Shown here: positions 51,242 to 62,765 of the stretch, piece by piece
How the letters are laid out: every line of letters starts with the position of its first letter
How positions within the stretch are numbered: the first letter of the stretch is position 1
DNA from: Multifurca ochricompacta
Taxonomy: Eukaryota; Basidiomycota; Agaricomycetes; Russulales; Russulaceae
DNA length: 64,000 bases
Direction: 5' to 3'
Assembly: GCA_022496185.1 (NCBI GenBank)
Contig: WTXG01000014.1
Span: 186,001 to 250,000, forward strand
Position numbers and translations under genes: made by a program
Notes under the pieces: model-generated
The model's input: the letters and a program-made list of their open reading frames with translations, nothing else
Database searches by the model: none
Told to the model about the DNA's origin: nothing

Positions 51242-54200
51242 GGAAAAAAATGCAGGTAGGGTAGGCTGAGGGCATGGAAGATGGACAACGACCATTTTCA
51301 TGCGAAAATTCCTGCTGCAAGATATCCTCTGCCTTGAGCCCATGATCCACCTGCACGAGAAGATTCTCTAGGCTCACTCCAACCTCAGCCTCTGTTTCCG
51401 CGGACCACACCTTGTGCAGGACCTTAGCAAACTCGCCGTCAACGTCTCCTCCGCCCATTCCTACAACCGTCGTCGGCGAAGACGAAGACGACATGAGAAA
51501 TGCTCCAGGGATGACAGGAAAGCTGCCATCTCCGGATCAGCATCGTTCTCAGCATGGTGATGAACGTCTTCGAATCACGTCCTTGTCCACCAGACCCAAG
51601 TCCAAGTCCAAGCCCTTGCGATTGTGTCATGTCCAGCTCCAACCTGGTCGGCTCTTCCCCACCTCACCTCTACCACGCCACTGTCTGCACCGAGGTCGAA
51701 TCCGTCGGAGAACGCGTCGCTGCTGTTGCCCAACAGTGGACTTGAGGGCGGAAGTGGTGAAGATGGTGGGAGCGTATCGGACCATAAGCGTGGCGCGACC
51801 ATCATGTCGTCGTCGTTGTCATCTTCACGGTTGATGCCCCCACGCTCATACTCACGAGCGCCGCTTCTGACTGGACCAGTTTCCTCGTCGTCTGAGGCGG
51901 CAGACAATGAAACAGCCGGGTTCACAACTGTCGTGCTCCCATACCCATCCTTATCCTCCTCTTCTTCCACATTCTTCCCCGCGTCCTCACCGTCTATCGC
52001 ATTCGCCGCAGCTACCGCAGCCGTCTCGCCTTGACCCGTTCCCACGCACCTGCTACCTTTGTTGCGCAGCGGTGACGCCGGCACAGCTATCCCAATTCCG
52101 CGTCCGCTGAGGACGTTCTGGATGGGCGAGAGCGCATGCGGAGGCTTGGTGAGTGTAGGTGTGTCCGCGTCGTCTGCGTCAGGAGAGAAGAGCGGGCTAC
52201 TACTGTCTACAGCAACGTCGGGCTCGAGGTGACAGAATGCCGTGACGCGCCGCCAACGCCGGCAGGTCTACGCGTGGGCGTACAAGGTGCAAAGACTGAC
52301 GCAGTAATCGACATGGTGAGCGATGAGGGTGGTGGAGGCGGTGATGATGTACGTAGGACATCCCCCACCGCCGCCATGACAGGCGCCACTGCGCTCACAC
52401 TTTCACTCGCGTTGTTCCCCAATGATGCCCGGCGTACTTGTATCCTAGCCGAAGGATGAACAAACACAGGATGTGTAGGGGAAGATGGTGGTGGCTCAGC
52501 GGCCCCACATCCGCGCGATCTACGGCGATGCACCCGTTTACGCTCGAGCGCTTTGCTCTGTTCGCGTATGTTCTCAGCCTCCCTGCGCGCGAGCGCTTCT
52601 TCTGACATCCGCGGCTTCGTTGCGGTCGTGGTGCGGGCCCACTCGGGAATGACATACGGCTTCGTCAACTTGAACGGGGCTGGAATAGGACCGGAAGTGA
52701 GCGCGGACGTAGCAGCTTTGAGAGTCCCCTTGGCTGTGGGCATAGAGGTGGCTGGCCCAGAGTGCGTTGACCTTGAAGGGAATGCGGCAGCAACGAGGGC
52801 GCTTCGAGCAGCGAAAAGATCCGCGTTCGCACGCGGAGTCTGCAGTAGAACGGGGTTGTTTGGGAAAGTGACAGGGTCCGAAAGTAACGGGCGCGATAGG
52901 AAGGTAAGTTTACGTTGAGGAGGCGAGCTGTCGCAGTGCCTCTTTGAGCGTCTTTGTGCCTCAACTACATCGCTCAAGGTGCGTTTACGTTTTGGGGGGC
53001 TTGTTCTGGTAATCACCCCAGAAGGTTTGGTTTGAAGGTCATTGCGTCGCCTAAACGTGGCTGGATCGACGTTTTCCTTCTCTAGAACAACAATCTCATC
53101 GTCTGAATCCGTAGTCTCCGGAGCTGTAGATGCCAGTGAAGAAGCCGGGGTCGGAGCAAAGTCCGACGCCGTGTCTGTGGGCTGTTGTGTTTGTCGTGTG
53201 GGTTTGGCGAGCAGCTGAATGAGGGCATTGATGACTTTGGCGGAGCGGGGACTCGTGTGACTTGACGACGAAGGGGACTCGGAGGCCTGCTTTTGATAAG
53301 GTGCGAGCAGAGTGGAAAGCGCAGCGCGCATGCCAGAGTCAGAGAGATTAAGATTATTGGGAACAAGGTCAAGTGGGATGGAATGTGCACGGTCAGCACG
53401 CTCTGGCAATTTGTCCTCATCCTGTGGCTGGGATTTCACCGGAAGACCGCGGGCAGCCCTGATTAGCGGATGAAGATGTGAGTGAGGATCCTTCTTGGGA
53501 ACGTTGCCACTCGAGCTTCGGGAGGCCGCTTTGCGTTTACGTTCCCGCTCGACAAGCCAGGGTCGAGATCTGCTGATTTCAAAGGATGTTTGGAATCGAG
53601 CGACGTGGCTACTGAAGCAGCGTCTGTGATGCGAAAGGATTGATTCAGGTGCATTGGCTGTGCTGAAACTGGGAAAGGTAAGTAAACCTGAGAAAAAACA
53701 TCGCGGTGTCGGTGTACACACCTGGCGGCATGTGCATAGGTACCGAAAAAGGCATCTGAGGTTGCCAGGAGTTTACGTTATGGTAGCCATGCTGAAATAC
53801 TGGGGGCTGCTGTGCGTGCAAAGTCTGGGGTGATTCTATTAGCGTTTGCGAAGATATCGCGCGAGGGGGAACAAAAGTATTACCCCTCTGAGAGCAAACA
53901 CAACCTCAAGGGCAGACTCTCCCGAAGCCGTCTTACTTATAATGCCGGTGACAAGAGCGGTATCATCAGGAGCGGCGAGCGCCCATGACATGAGACCCAA
54001 GCCGACAGCGACACCAGGTGTGGGGTGGTGAGGAGGAAGAGTAGGTTGGGAAGGGCCAGACGCCGAAGTAACAACTACTGTATTTGGGGCAGCATCTGAC
54101 TCGGATGGATCAAGTGCGTAGATGGAAAAGTCGCGTTGACCGAAATGCATTAGTTCGGGGCTGAGTTGCAAAAAAATTCAGCCAGGGACAGAGTGATTGG

Positions 54201-54494
54201 GAAGAAAATGTTGGTGACCTTGACCTGCATATTGAGTGTAGACAAAGCTTAAGAGATGTCGCGGCAAATATCGGCCGGTGAGGGGAGGATGTTCCAATGG
54301 GTTGCACCATGAATTTATCTGAAGAACGAGCAAGAATGTACTGAGAGGAACCATCGATGGTGTACCAAATTCGAACTATGATAGTGAGTATATAAAGCCA
54401 TGACAAAACATTTCATTTCATAGGATCTTTTACCTTGAAGATATTGAGTTTGAGGATGAGGATGAGGATGAGGATGAGCTTGAGCTTGAGCCAT
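51162..54494 (-). CDS. Ams2/Spt21-like transcription regulator (frame-broken)
   Basis: In yeasts the Ams2/Spt21 group controls histone gene expression; a nuclear role here is inferred. The start is MAQAQAHPHPHPHPQTQYLQ with a His-Pro repeat. The conserved N-terminal domain follows over introns: IWYTIDGSSQYILARSSDKF, TSLKLCLHSICSPELMHFG, QRDFSIYALDPSESDAAPN, VAVGLGLMSWALAAPDDTA and SGESALEVVFALR. A large disordered region has the block LTKPYVIPEWARTTTATKPR with MSEEALARREAENIREQSKA. Frame breaks occur near 52220-52222 (GGG run; one base restores SSPDVAVDSSSPLFSPDAD) and again near 51530. I see no GATA zinc finger. The raw C-terminus ends in a leucine run made by an AAT microsatellite. Confidence 0.7.
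51210..51240. repeat. AAT microsatellite
   Basis: About ten AAT units. On the minus strand they read as TTA leucine codons at the tail of the Ams2/Spt21-like frame. Confidence 0.85.
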
Positions 54495-54613
54495 GATGGT
54501 TGTCACTTGCAGCATACAAATCAAATAATACACAAGCACTTCGCTCACTTTCACTTTTAAACTAAACAACGCGTGCGTAACCGGACAATTCGGTCCGTGA
54601 CCGCGACCGCGTC

Positions 54614-54625
54614 TGTCACGTGACA
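54614..54625. promoter_or_regulatory. TGTCACGTGACA palindrome
   Basis: Perfect 12-bp palindrome centred on CACGTG, 120 bp upstream of the Ams2/Spt21-like start. Confidence 0.45.
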
Positions 54626-54856
54626 TGGATCGATGAGAGATGAAAACATAATTATTGTACATACAGAGAGAAAAATGAAATGAAAATGAAAGAAAATGAA
54701 ATGAAGTAAAGTGAAGTGTACAACAAACAATAGAATCGTATATAAATATATATTTTCATCAAACCAAAACTTATTCACAATCAATCCAATCCAATCAAAA
54801 TCAAAATCATTTCAGTTTCAATGTGTGAGCAGCCAAAAGCAGCACGTGCCGACGAA

Positions 54857-55584
54857 TCAGTCCTCCTCGCCTGTATAAGTTTCAAAAAAGGCTTCCAACC
54901 AATTTTTTGCCTCGATGTGTTCAACTCTCGCGCGCGCAAGAGCCGTCGCGATCTTCAGGAGAGCCTCAGCCTCACTGATGACCGCCTTGCCATCTCGCAA
55001 CTGCCCATAATATTGGATATCTCACAGGAGGACTGCACCTTGGACATCCCCAGTGCTGCAGAGGATCCCTTAAGAAAGTGACCTAATGAAGATAACTCTG
55101 CGAGATCCTTCTTCGCCCTAAAGGACGATGAGCACGTCGGGGGAGAAGGGACGGAGCGAACGCGCACAGGGCAGCATCCATATCAGCAAACGTTTTATCC
55201 GCTTGAACATAATAAGCATCGACCATGTCCTTCGAGAACAGCTCTCCATCTTCATCAAGATCAAGTATTTGGTCAAACACATCTCTGTCAATCGCCTCAT
55301 CTTGGTGGTTGTTTCCGACCGACTTGGGTGACAATAAAGGCGCGCACGCGTGAGTGGCTGAAAGTCGACAGGGGAGAGTGATTTTCGACCAACCTCTTTG
55401 TTTACTGGTGGTGGACCACTATCTACTTTTGGAACGGCTATCGGTTTGGCTGGTACGACTACAGGGGATGTCTTGTAGGTAGGTGGGGAAGATGAGGAGA
55501 GAGTGCCTGGCCATTGAGCGTTGAGCGAGAGTCATCAATGGGGTAGGTGGTTATGGGTAGCGAGGATGAAGGAAATGAAGGCAT
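54857..55584 (-). CDS. YPD1: Ypd1-type HPt phosphotransfer protein
   Basis: Relays phosphate from hybrid histidine kinases to Ssk1 and Skn7-type regulators. The core is IDRDVFDQILDLDEDGELFS, DMVDAYYVQADKTFADMDAA, then after an intron LAELSSLGHFLKGSSAALGM with the phospho-accepting His, and finally QYYGQLRDGKAVISEAEALL, EHIEAKNWLEAFFETY, GEED stop. The last block is in another frame: one extra A in GAGATATCC (55015-55023) restores CENIQYYG. The N-terminal exon from ATG 55584 (MPSFPSSSLPITTYPIDD) is poorly conserved and also needs one base near 55510-55545. A minus-strand intron bridges KVDSGPPPVNKE to the HPt core. Confidence 0.82.
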
Positions 55585-56221
55585 GTTGTAGCTGGTAAAT
55601 GAGCTGAGGAAAGAGGAATGAAACGGAAGAAAGAGAGATTCAGGTCAGCAAGTAACGAGCACGAGCAACGAGCACCGAGTGGGGCTTTACTCAGACTCAG
55701 ACTCGGCCCTCAGGCGACCCAGCAGGCTCTGACTGTACGGCAGCCGCCGTAAGTGACGTAGCATAGCCGTAGCCGTAACCGTAGCCGGGAGATGTAGGCG
55801 CTGGCAGCTACAGCAGTGGAGTTGTACAAAAAGAAATCCGAAATTCTAGACCTTTTCCGACGACGACGACGTCATGTGGAGGAACCCCACTTCGTCAGTC
55901 ATCGAATCATTTATAATGCATTGTTCATCGCTTTGATACAGTATCGTAGTATCGTAAGTATCCGTAATGATTCATGCAATCCACCAAGTGAATCGGCTGA
56001 TAAGAGCCTTCTGTCCCTGACGGATTTTCATTACCACTTACTTATAATGCAAGAGGTGTAATGTTACTGGTCTCGAGAAGAATTCGGACACGGCTTGGCG
56101 CATGCATGGGTAGATGTATACTATAAAGCGGTGTGGATGTGTCACAAACATATGGAGGGAATAATAAAATAGATGGTGTCTTAGTTGAAGGCACACAGCT
56201 GCAGCCGAATGTGCCCTCGAT
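55585..56221. other. Intergenic region
   Basis: YPD1 upstream sequence and RCC1 3' side. It has GCCGTAGCCGTAACCGTAGCCG near 55764-55788. No gene seen. Confidence 0.5.
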
Positions 56222-57932
56222 TTATGTGACTCGTTTTCTAAACAGGCCAAGCGAATGTTGACCACCGCAAGATACACCCAAGGCGGCCCAGGACCCGCCT
56301 GCCCTCCGCACGACAACGGTGGGAGTTGGACACGCTCCTCACCAGCAATGCCGACCTCACCCTGAGCACCTTCGCCCCATGTATACATTGCTCCGTCGCG
56401 TGTTACCGCCGCATTGAAGCGCGTACCTGCTGCAATATGAACCACTGGGTCGTCTTCATGAGAGTCGGGGAATGGCACATGCACGGGCTCCACCACATGA
56501 TCTGCATTCGTCATTGCCGGATGGTCCAGGGGGAGCCCGAGCTGCGCGCTATCCGATCGTCCACAAGCAAAAACGCGACCATCAGCAGCAAGAAAAAGTG
56601 TGTGCAAGTCGCCGCCAGTGATTTCGACGACTCTGATGCCATCAAGGCCAAACACGCGCCGCGGCGTCTGCACTATTGAGTCGCTGTCCGCAGGATTAAT
56701 CCCCGTACCGGTCTGCCCGGCGCTATTAAGACCCCAGCCCCATACGGCGCCTTCCTCGTCGACAGCGAACGAATGAAAACTCCCAGCGCCGACAACAACT
56801 GCACGCCGCCCACGCGTTCCCAGAACGACTCGCTCAGGATTCGTGCCATGGATTTTGCGTCGCTCAAGGATTTTGCGGCCAAGCTGTCCTTGTTCACCCG
56901 CGCCCCAGGAATAAATTGAGCCAGAGGTGGTTAGCACAAGCAAATGATTATTCCAGTGGCGACATCGACGCATAGTCTTCGGAAGAGCGGCTTTGGGAAT
57001 AAACTGGTGTGTCAGGCCGGTTGAAAAACCAAGCGCGCCCTCGTTAGCCTAGGTGAGGATTAGATCGTGTAGATATATAATAACAAGAACACGCACGCGG
57101 AAAGAACCCCAAACGCGCAGCTGGCCCTCGGTGCTGATAGCAGCCGATATGCTGTCGCCCGCTGCAATCTTAAGGGCACGGAAACCATCATCGACGAGGG
57201 TTTGGAGGGGGTGGGGGATCGTGGTGAGAATATCAACATTCAGGAATTGGCCGGGATTGTTTGGGTCCGGTACATCTTTAGTAATACGGCCCAGTGCGGC
57301 ATCGTCGTTCACGCCACAGGACCAAACCTGCGCAATGGTAAGGTAAGGAGTAAGGAGATGACATATCACACAGAAGAAAAGGCCTACAGTGCCATTTTCA
57401 TCGATGAAAAGAGAATGTAGACCACCCGCATTACCCTAACGATTCCTGAGCCCGGTCCGGTACCAAAAACGCCGTGGGCAATCTTTTCTTCAACCCAAGT
57501 ATTTCTGGTAGGTTTGGATAGCTCATCAAGGTAACTTGGCCCCATGCCAAATTGACCGAAATTACCAGTGCCCCAGACAAAAATCTGGGCCGGTGGATCC
57601 ATTTTGGTAGGGAACGTGGGGATGATGTTGATAGGCGGGCCGGTTTCTGAGGCAGCCTTGCGGGTCCTCTTGGGCTGTGGTACGAGCTCAGGAGTAGTTT
57701 CATCTGTTCTAGTTTTCTTAATAGGATTTGCGATGCCGTTCACTTCCTTGAGGGTGGCGGTGCTGCGAGAGCGTTTCAGTGAGGGTGGGGGTGACTGTGA
57801 CGTATCAGATGTTGATGGCTGTGGTTGTGTGCGCTTGCGTGACGTTGAAGTTTTGACGATTTTTGATGAGTGTACTTTGGGTCCAAAGCTGTGCGAGAGG
57901 AGGTGCGAGAAGGTGCTTTCGGTTTGGGGCAT
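56222..57932 (-). CDS. RCC1 Ran guanine nucleotide exchange factor
   Basis: Chromatin-bound GEF for Ran (Pim1/Srm1 homologue). A basic N-terminus (TSTSRKRTQPQPSTSD, KRSRSTATLKE, KRTRKA) precedes the beta-propeller: IFVWGTGNFGQFGMG, VWSCGVNDDAALGRIT, GQLRVWGSFRANEG, NNHLLVLTTSGSIYSWGAGE, GSFHSFAVDEEGAVWGWGLN, GGDLHTLFLAADGRVFACGR and GTRFNAAVTRDGAMYTWGEG. The final blade SWAALGVSCGGQHSLGLF lies in another frame. One extra A in GTCCAACTCCC (56325-56327) joins it and ends the protein at 56222; in the raw sequence the frame runs on as unrelated residues to 56038. A second irregular join precedes NNHLLVL near 56965. Two introns are seen. Confidence 0.88.
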
Positions 57933-58639
57933 CGATGGAAGCCTGTGAGCGGCTGCGGGTCGGCATTTGGAAAAGAAAAGTGGGAAACTGGAGATAATGC
58001 GACCAAGAGAATGGTCAATGGGGAGTTAAATGGGCGTCGAAAGGCCACAAATAAATGAAAAGGAGGTTAATTTGTGACCTATACCTACAACGATAGGGAA
58101 GATGAAGACCAATTGGTATGGCCAAGGTCAAGGTCAACAAGGTCCAAGGCAGGTCAAGGTTGATCTCACATTTCACTCCGCTCCGACTCAGGCTGACCTT
58201 AACATTCTCAATCACGTGCACAACAATCACGCTACGACGCGTCGCGACGCGTTTTAAGTTAAGTTAAGATGAAGTTGAGGTTGAGGTTGAGGTTGAAATT
58301 GAGGTTGAAGTTGAATTAAGTTGAGTTGAGTTGAGGTTGAGGTTGACGCAAAGGAGGGGAGGGAGAGAGAAGGGTAAGAGATCCCTGGCTCGTGCGCTGC
58401 TCACAGAGCTGTACACTGACTGGTTACGCAGAGAGCAAATTTTATGTCCCCGAAGTCACCTTCCTTAAAGTTCCTTAGAAATATGCCCGAACATGCAAAT
58501 TGATTTTGAAGGCGTGATCAGCTTAGCTGAGCTCTTAACTGTTGATCGAGCCTTTAATCATAGAAAATAGAAATATTTAATTCAGGCCATCACGCACGAA
58601 CAAGGATCGTGCATAGTACTCTGTACAACTGTTCCGGAC
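57933..58639. other. Intergenic, RCC1 upstream
   Basis: Contains CACGTG at 58213-58218, 281 bp before the RCC1 ATG, and a GTTGAG minisatellite. Confidence 0.5.
58254..58348. repeat. GTTGAG/GTTAAG minisatellite
   Basis: About fifteen imperfect 5-6 bp units (GTTGAG, GTTAA, GTTGAA). Noncoding. Confidence 0.8.
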
Positions 58640-59800
58640 AACATCCTTTCATCCTTGCAACTTCAATCACTCCACTCAGCCCTCTCTTTCAATGTTTTCA
58701 ACTTCAATGAGGCCTTCTTTGCCTTCGGTGCTATACATGAATCTGAGGAAACCTTCGAATCGATTTTCAGATCCCTCCTCAACACACCCTCCAGTATAAA
58801 TGGGACAACCCGAATGCCCTCCTGATGTCCCCCCCCTGCTCCCTCCTCACTGAGGAGCTGAAGTCCTCAAGACCTCCTTTATTAGCTTACGAGCCACACT
58901 ATCCAAGGAGGTGAAGACCCTTGCAACAAAAGTGGCAAACCTCCGGCTGCCCCCAAGGCAGCACCTGCTAAGACCCTCAAACCCTCCCCCCCCCCCTCTA
59001 GCGCTCCCCCCTCCTTTGCATCCATCATCAAGAAGGTGGCACGGCCCTCTGTTGTCATATCCTCCCTCAGAACCCCAGGCGCTCCTCAATCTCCTCCGGC
59101 TTTCAAAAGGTCACCACAGGATATTGTTGAGCGCCTCAACTCAGTGCTGGCCAAGGTTGGTCATCAAGTATATCTGTCTGCTGCACGGTAGACATCTAAA
59201 GGCAACTTGGTGCTACAGCTGGGAGTGACATCACTGAAGCCAACCTCCCGCCTCTCAACCTGCTCTGACTCAGGCTTTGGGTCCTTCCTTGCGGCCTCTA
59301 ACTGCCTGTACCCACCTCTTCCGCCCCAATGTGAGATGGTCTCTGTCACCCGGTCACGGGAGGATCATGGGGCCCCTCCCCATGACCTGCATATGCACTG
59401 GCAGGGAAAATCCACTCTATTGGAGCCTCAAGGTGCCCAGCTCCCCTCTTGGGTCCAGTCTCCTGACTCCTACCTACCTGGATCTAAATCATCAGCAGTC
59501 CTCGCCTTTGAAGACCTAAATGGCTCAGTCATCAAGACACTTCTGGGTCAGAGGACCCTTTTCGCTTTTGGGCACTCATGTCAAGTGCAGAAATGGAAGA
59601 ACAAGCCTCGCCCTCCCAGGGCCCAACAAGACCGATCTTCAAGAACTGGAGCTGCCTAGCCTCCAGGACTCGCTTATCTATTAACGGCTTATCCCACCCA
59701 ATCTGCTCTATCACTAGCTTTGACGGTCTCCCACTTGTGTGGTGGCTTAAACCTACCCTCCCTTTCCCCTTTCCTTTGCTCCCCCCCTTCTCTGGGCATC
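58640..59800 (+). mobile_element. Decayed retrotransposon ORF (gag/ORF1-like) fragment
   Basis: A Pro/Ser-rich reading with the repeated-element style ASIIKKVARPSVVISSLRTP, APQSPPAFKRSPQDIVERLN and VLAKVGHQVYLSAAR, followed by a TAG (59189-59191) where a Trp codon would be expected, then TSKGNLVLQLGV. Later pieces in other frames are LPSWVQSPDSYLPGSKSSAV, LAFEDLNGSVIKTLLGQRTL and FAFGHSCQVQKWKNKPRPP. I recall this as an ORF common next to reverse transcriptases in agaricomycete retroelements; no RT domain is present here. Composition is more C-rich than the flanks. Ends are not defined and no target-site duplication was found. Confidence 0.6.
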
Positions 59801-60513
59801 TGGCCCACTCACTATCCCCTTAGACTCCTTACTATAGAAAGTCCCCCAGACTTTGTGCTACTTTAATAGTACTTAGTTTTGCGACCGGGCGCGGACTCCG
59901 TTAACTAATGCCTGGGACTAGGACTTATGAAATGGCGGGGTTTAAGTAGATAGTTTGTCCATGTATTTCAGTAGCTGCATGCGCGTAATTGCATGTAATA
60001 AATTTGAATAAAATAAACAACAACTTTTGTAGAAAGCAGACAGGCAATGCGGGCTCAGTAACTGCTCCCATGATTTGCATGACGACCAGCAGTAATGTTT
60101 TCAAAAAACATCATATTTTTTTGTTTGTGGATCTGTACTTCTCATACCTTTTTTCTTTGTTCACCACCTACAGATGATCTTTTGACAGGTTATTACTACT
60201 AGCAAGCATCCTTCGCACTCACCTCACAGTGACGACCTAAATATGGTTGCCCCCGGAATCGGTTTCTTTCATCGGAGGGAAAAAGTATCCTGATCCCTGA
60301 TTTGATATCATATCATATCATATCACTAATACTACGACTGCCAGCGCGCGCTCTCGGTCACCATTATCGGCTCGGTCACCGAGTTGATATCCCTCCTCAG
60401 TCAGGCACAATCAGAGATCCCCTCCATATATAAATTAAAATGTAAGATCTACTAGCATTTCAGTCCATTTGCCTGCCTACTCTCTTCTAAAGACGCAGAC
60501 ACCCTTGCAAAAC
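59801..60513. other. Intergenic region, ALDH upstream
   Basis: No gene. ATATC tandem repeat at about 60304-60325; TATATAAA near 60427 is a possible TATA element about 85 bp before the ALDH start. Confidence 0.5.
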
Positions 60514-62500
60514 ATGCCTGAGCTCAAGTTTAACACCGCAGAGGAAATAGATGCTGTATGCTTCCTCGCGACTCTACTTGGCACATCAGTCGTTCATGAT
60601 ATGCTATCCTTTTTCATCGTACAGGCATATATAACCTTGCAGGCGACTTTCCGTGCGGGAACCACACGCCCTCTTTCATGGCGTAAGCGTCAATTAAACC
60701 AGGTCATTCTCATGCTGCGCGAGAACATAGAGGCCATCGTCCAGGCATTGGCAACTGATCTCCGAAAGCCTCGGCTTGAGGCTCTTGGTGGTGAAATTGG
60801 CCCCATGGTTAGGCGTGCCAAACAAAGTGCAGCGCAGCTCGATGAGTGGGCCCGCGACGAGAGTCCCCAGGTGCCGGAGTGGCAACGCGCCTGGTCTCCG
60901 ACCATTTTGAAGCGCCCGAAGGGGGTCATCTTGGTCGTCTCGTGGGTTGATGGTTCCCTTTTATCGAGAGTTAGTTTGTGCACCTTCTTTCTGACGTATT
61001 TCCCTCTTTACAGTCCCTGGAACTATCCCATTTATTTGAGCCTCCAGCCTATTATTGGCGCCATTGCCGCTGGATGCCCTGCTGTGCTTAAACCATCCGA
61101 AGTCAGTCCTAACGTCTCCTCACTCCTGGCCGACCTATTCCCCAAGTACCTCGACCCGTCCGCCTATCGAGTCATTAATGGCGGCGTTCCTGAAATCACC
61201 CATGTACTCAAATTAAAGTGGGATCACAGTGCGTGCGATAGGTGTTGCTTTGATGTCGTTCGTATGATTAACCATCGAGGTCCAACCAGTCACGTACACT
61301 GGGAACGGGACTGTAGCTCGTATTATATCTCGGGCTGCTGCTGAGCACCTTACGCCTGTCACTCTCGAATTAGGCGGAAAGTCCCCCGTAGTTATTGACC
61401 CCGAGACGACAAACCTCAAGATAGCTGCAAAGCGTGTTCTCTGGGGCAAAACGCTGAATGCCGGTCAGGTAAACATAGCATCCAAAGAAATTGGACGAAA
61501 ATCATTTCTGAATCATCTCTTTGCAGGTTTGCGTGGCGCCTGACTACGTCCTCATTCCACGTTCGGCTCAAGATGCCTTCGTAGAGGCAATCAAGGAGGC
61601 AGCCGTAGAGTTAAAACTTGATGGTGCTCTCGCATCCGACTCATTCGCAAGCATCGTCTCCGATACCCACTTCAAGCGTCTTCGAAGCATAATGACAAGA
61701 TCTTCTGGGAAGATCGTCGTTGGGGGGGATGCAATCGAGGAACAGAGACGCATTACCCCAACTGTCTACAGGGACGTTAAAGAAAACGATTCTCTCCTTG
61801 AGGGGTACTCTCGTCTCCTTGATTTGATTTGTTTAAGTTCATTCACTTTATCTGAATTAGCGAAATTTTTGGCCCTATCCTCCCCATCGTTCCTGTGGAT
61901 AATATCCGACAGGCAATCGAGTATATCAACGCACAGTAAGTCAGTCGGCGACGTCATCGCAGCATGTTTCTCATCATACCTAGCCCTCATCCTCTCGTGC
62001 TGTATGCCTTCACCGATGACCCAGAAGTCAAGCAAGCTCGTACGTTACCCTCTGGATCATCTATTGGCGCGGCTTCTGTGCTTACTCTAATTTAGTCCGT
62101 GACGAAACGAGGAGTGGCGGCCTTCACTTCAACGATGTACATCAGCATATGTCTGTAGATCAGCTACCCTTCTCGGGTGTCGGCGAGTCGGGACGTACGT
62201 ATTTGATAGTTACTAGCTACGCGACGCGACGCCTGACGATAATGCACAGACGGATCCCAAGCGCTGAAGTTCACGTATGACGAATATACATACTTGCGCA
62301 GCTCCGTCACCGTGCCGTTCACGTAAGTTTTCCCTTAATTGCTCGTGTGTAACCAGATTTAATTCAATTCTAATTAATCTAATCTATTCAACAGGGCGGA
62401 GCCGTTAGTTTCTCTGCGTTATCCGCCTTACACCGAAGCCGCCACCCAGGCGCTGGCAGTTAGGTCCGGTGCTATTGAAGGTCCTGCTGCTTCAACTTAA
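60514..62500 (+). CDS. Aldehyde dehydrogenase, ALDH3/fatty aldehyde type
   Basis: Oxidises aldehydes to acids with NAD(P). After [14 protein letters not shown] an intron leads to [20 protein letters not shown]. Then [77 protein letters not shown] (across an intron at about 61229-61291), the glutamate motif [14 protein letters not shown], catalytic cysteine [68 protein letters not shown] and [10 protein letters not shown]. The C-terminus ends AIEGPAAST without an obvious membrane helix. About ten introns are present. Catalytic Glu and Cys are intact. Confidence 0.93.
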
Positions 62501-62765
62501 TCAACAAAATGCACCACGTCAAGGCCAAAGCCACAAATGTTTTCGTGTATATTTAATTTCTTGTTGAAGTCCAGGTTGTCTCCATTTATCCCATTCCTGG
62601 GGAAGCGGTCATGACAGTCTGTGATTCAGTTACACACTTTGCTCAAAAGACTATCCATGATGACGCCTCGTAACCACCTGCATTCGTTCACGAGGTAGTT
62701 AAACGCTGTAGAGTAAAGATCTAGTCTGGTCCGTGGATAATTAATGAAAGAGAGGTCAGCACTTG
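62501..62765. other. Convergent gap
   Basis: Between the ALDH stop (+) and the flippase stop (-). Nothing recognised. Confidence 0.5.

Noticed and set aside
54821..55081. 86-aa open frame on the plus strand
   Set aside because: Antisense to the Ypd1 C-terminal HPt helices, which are clearly conserved on the minus strand.
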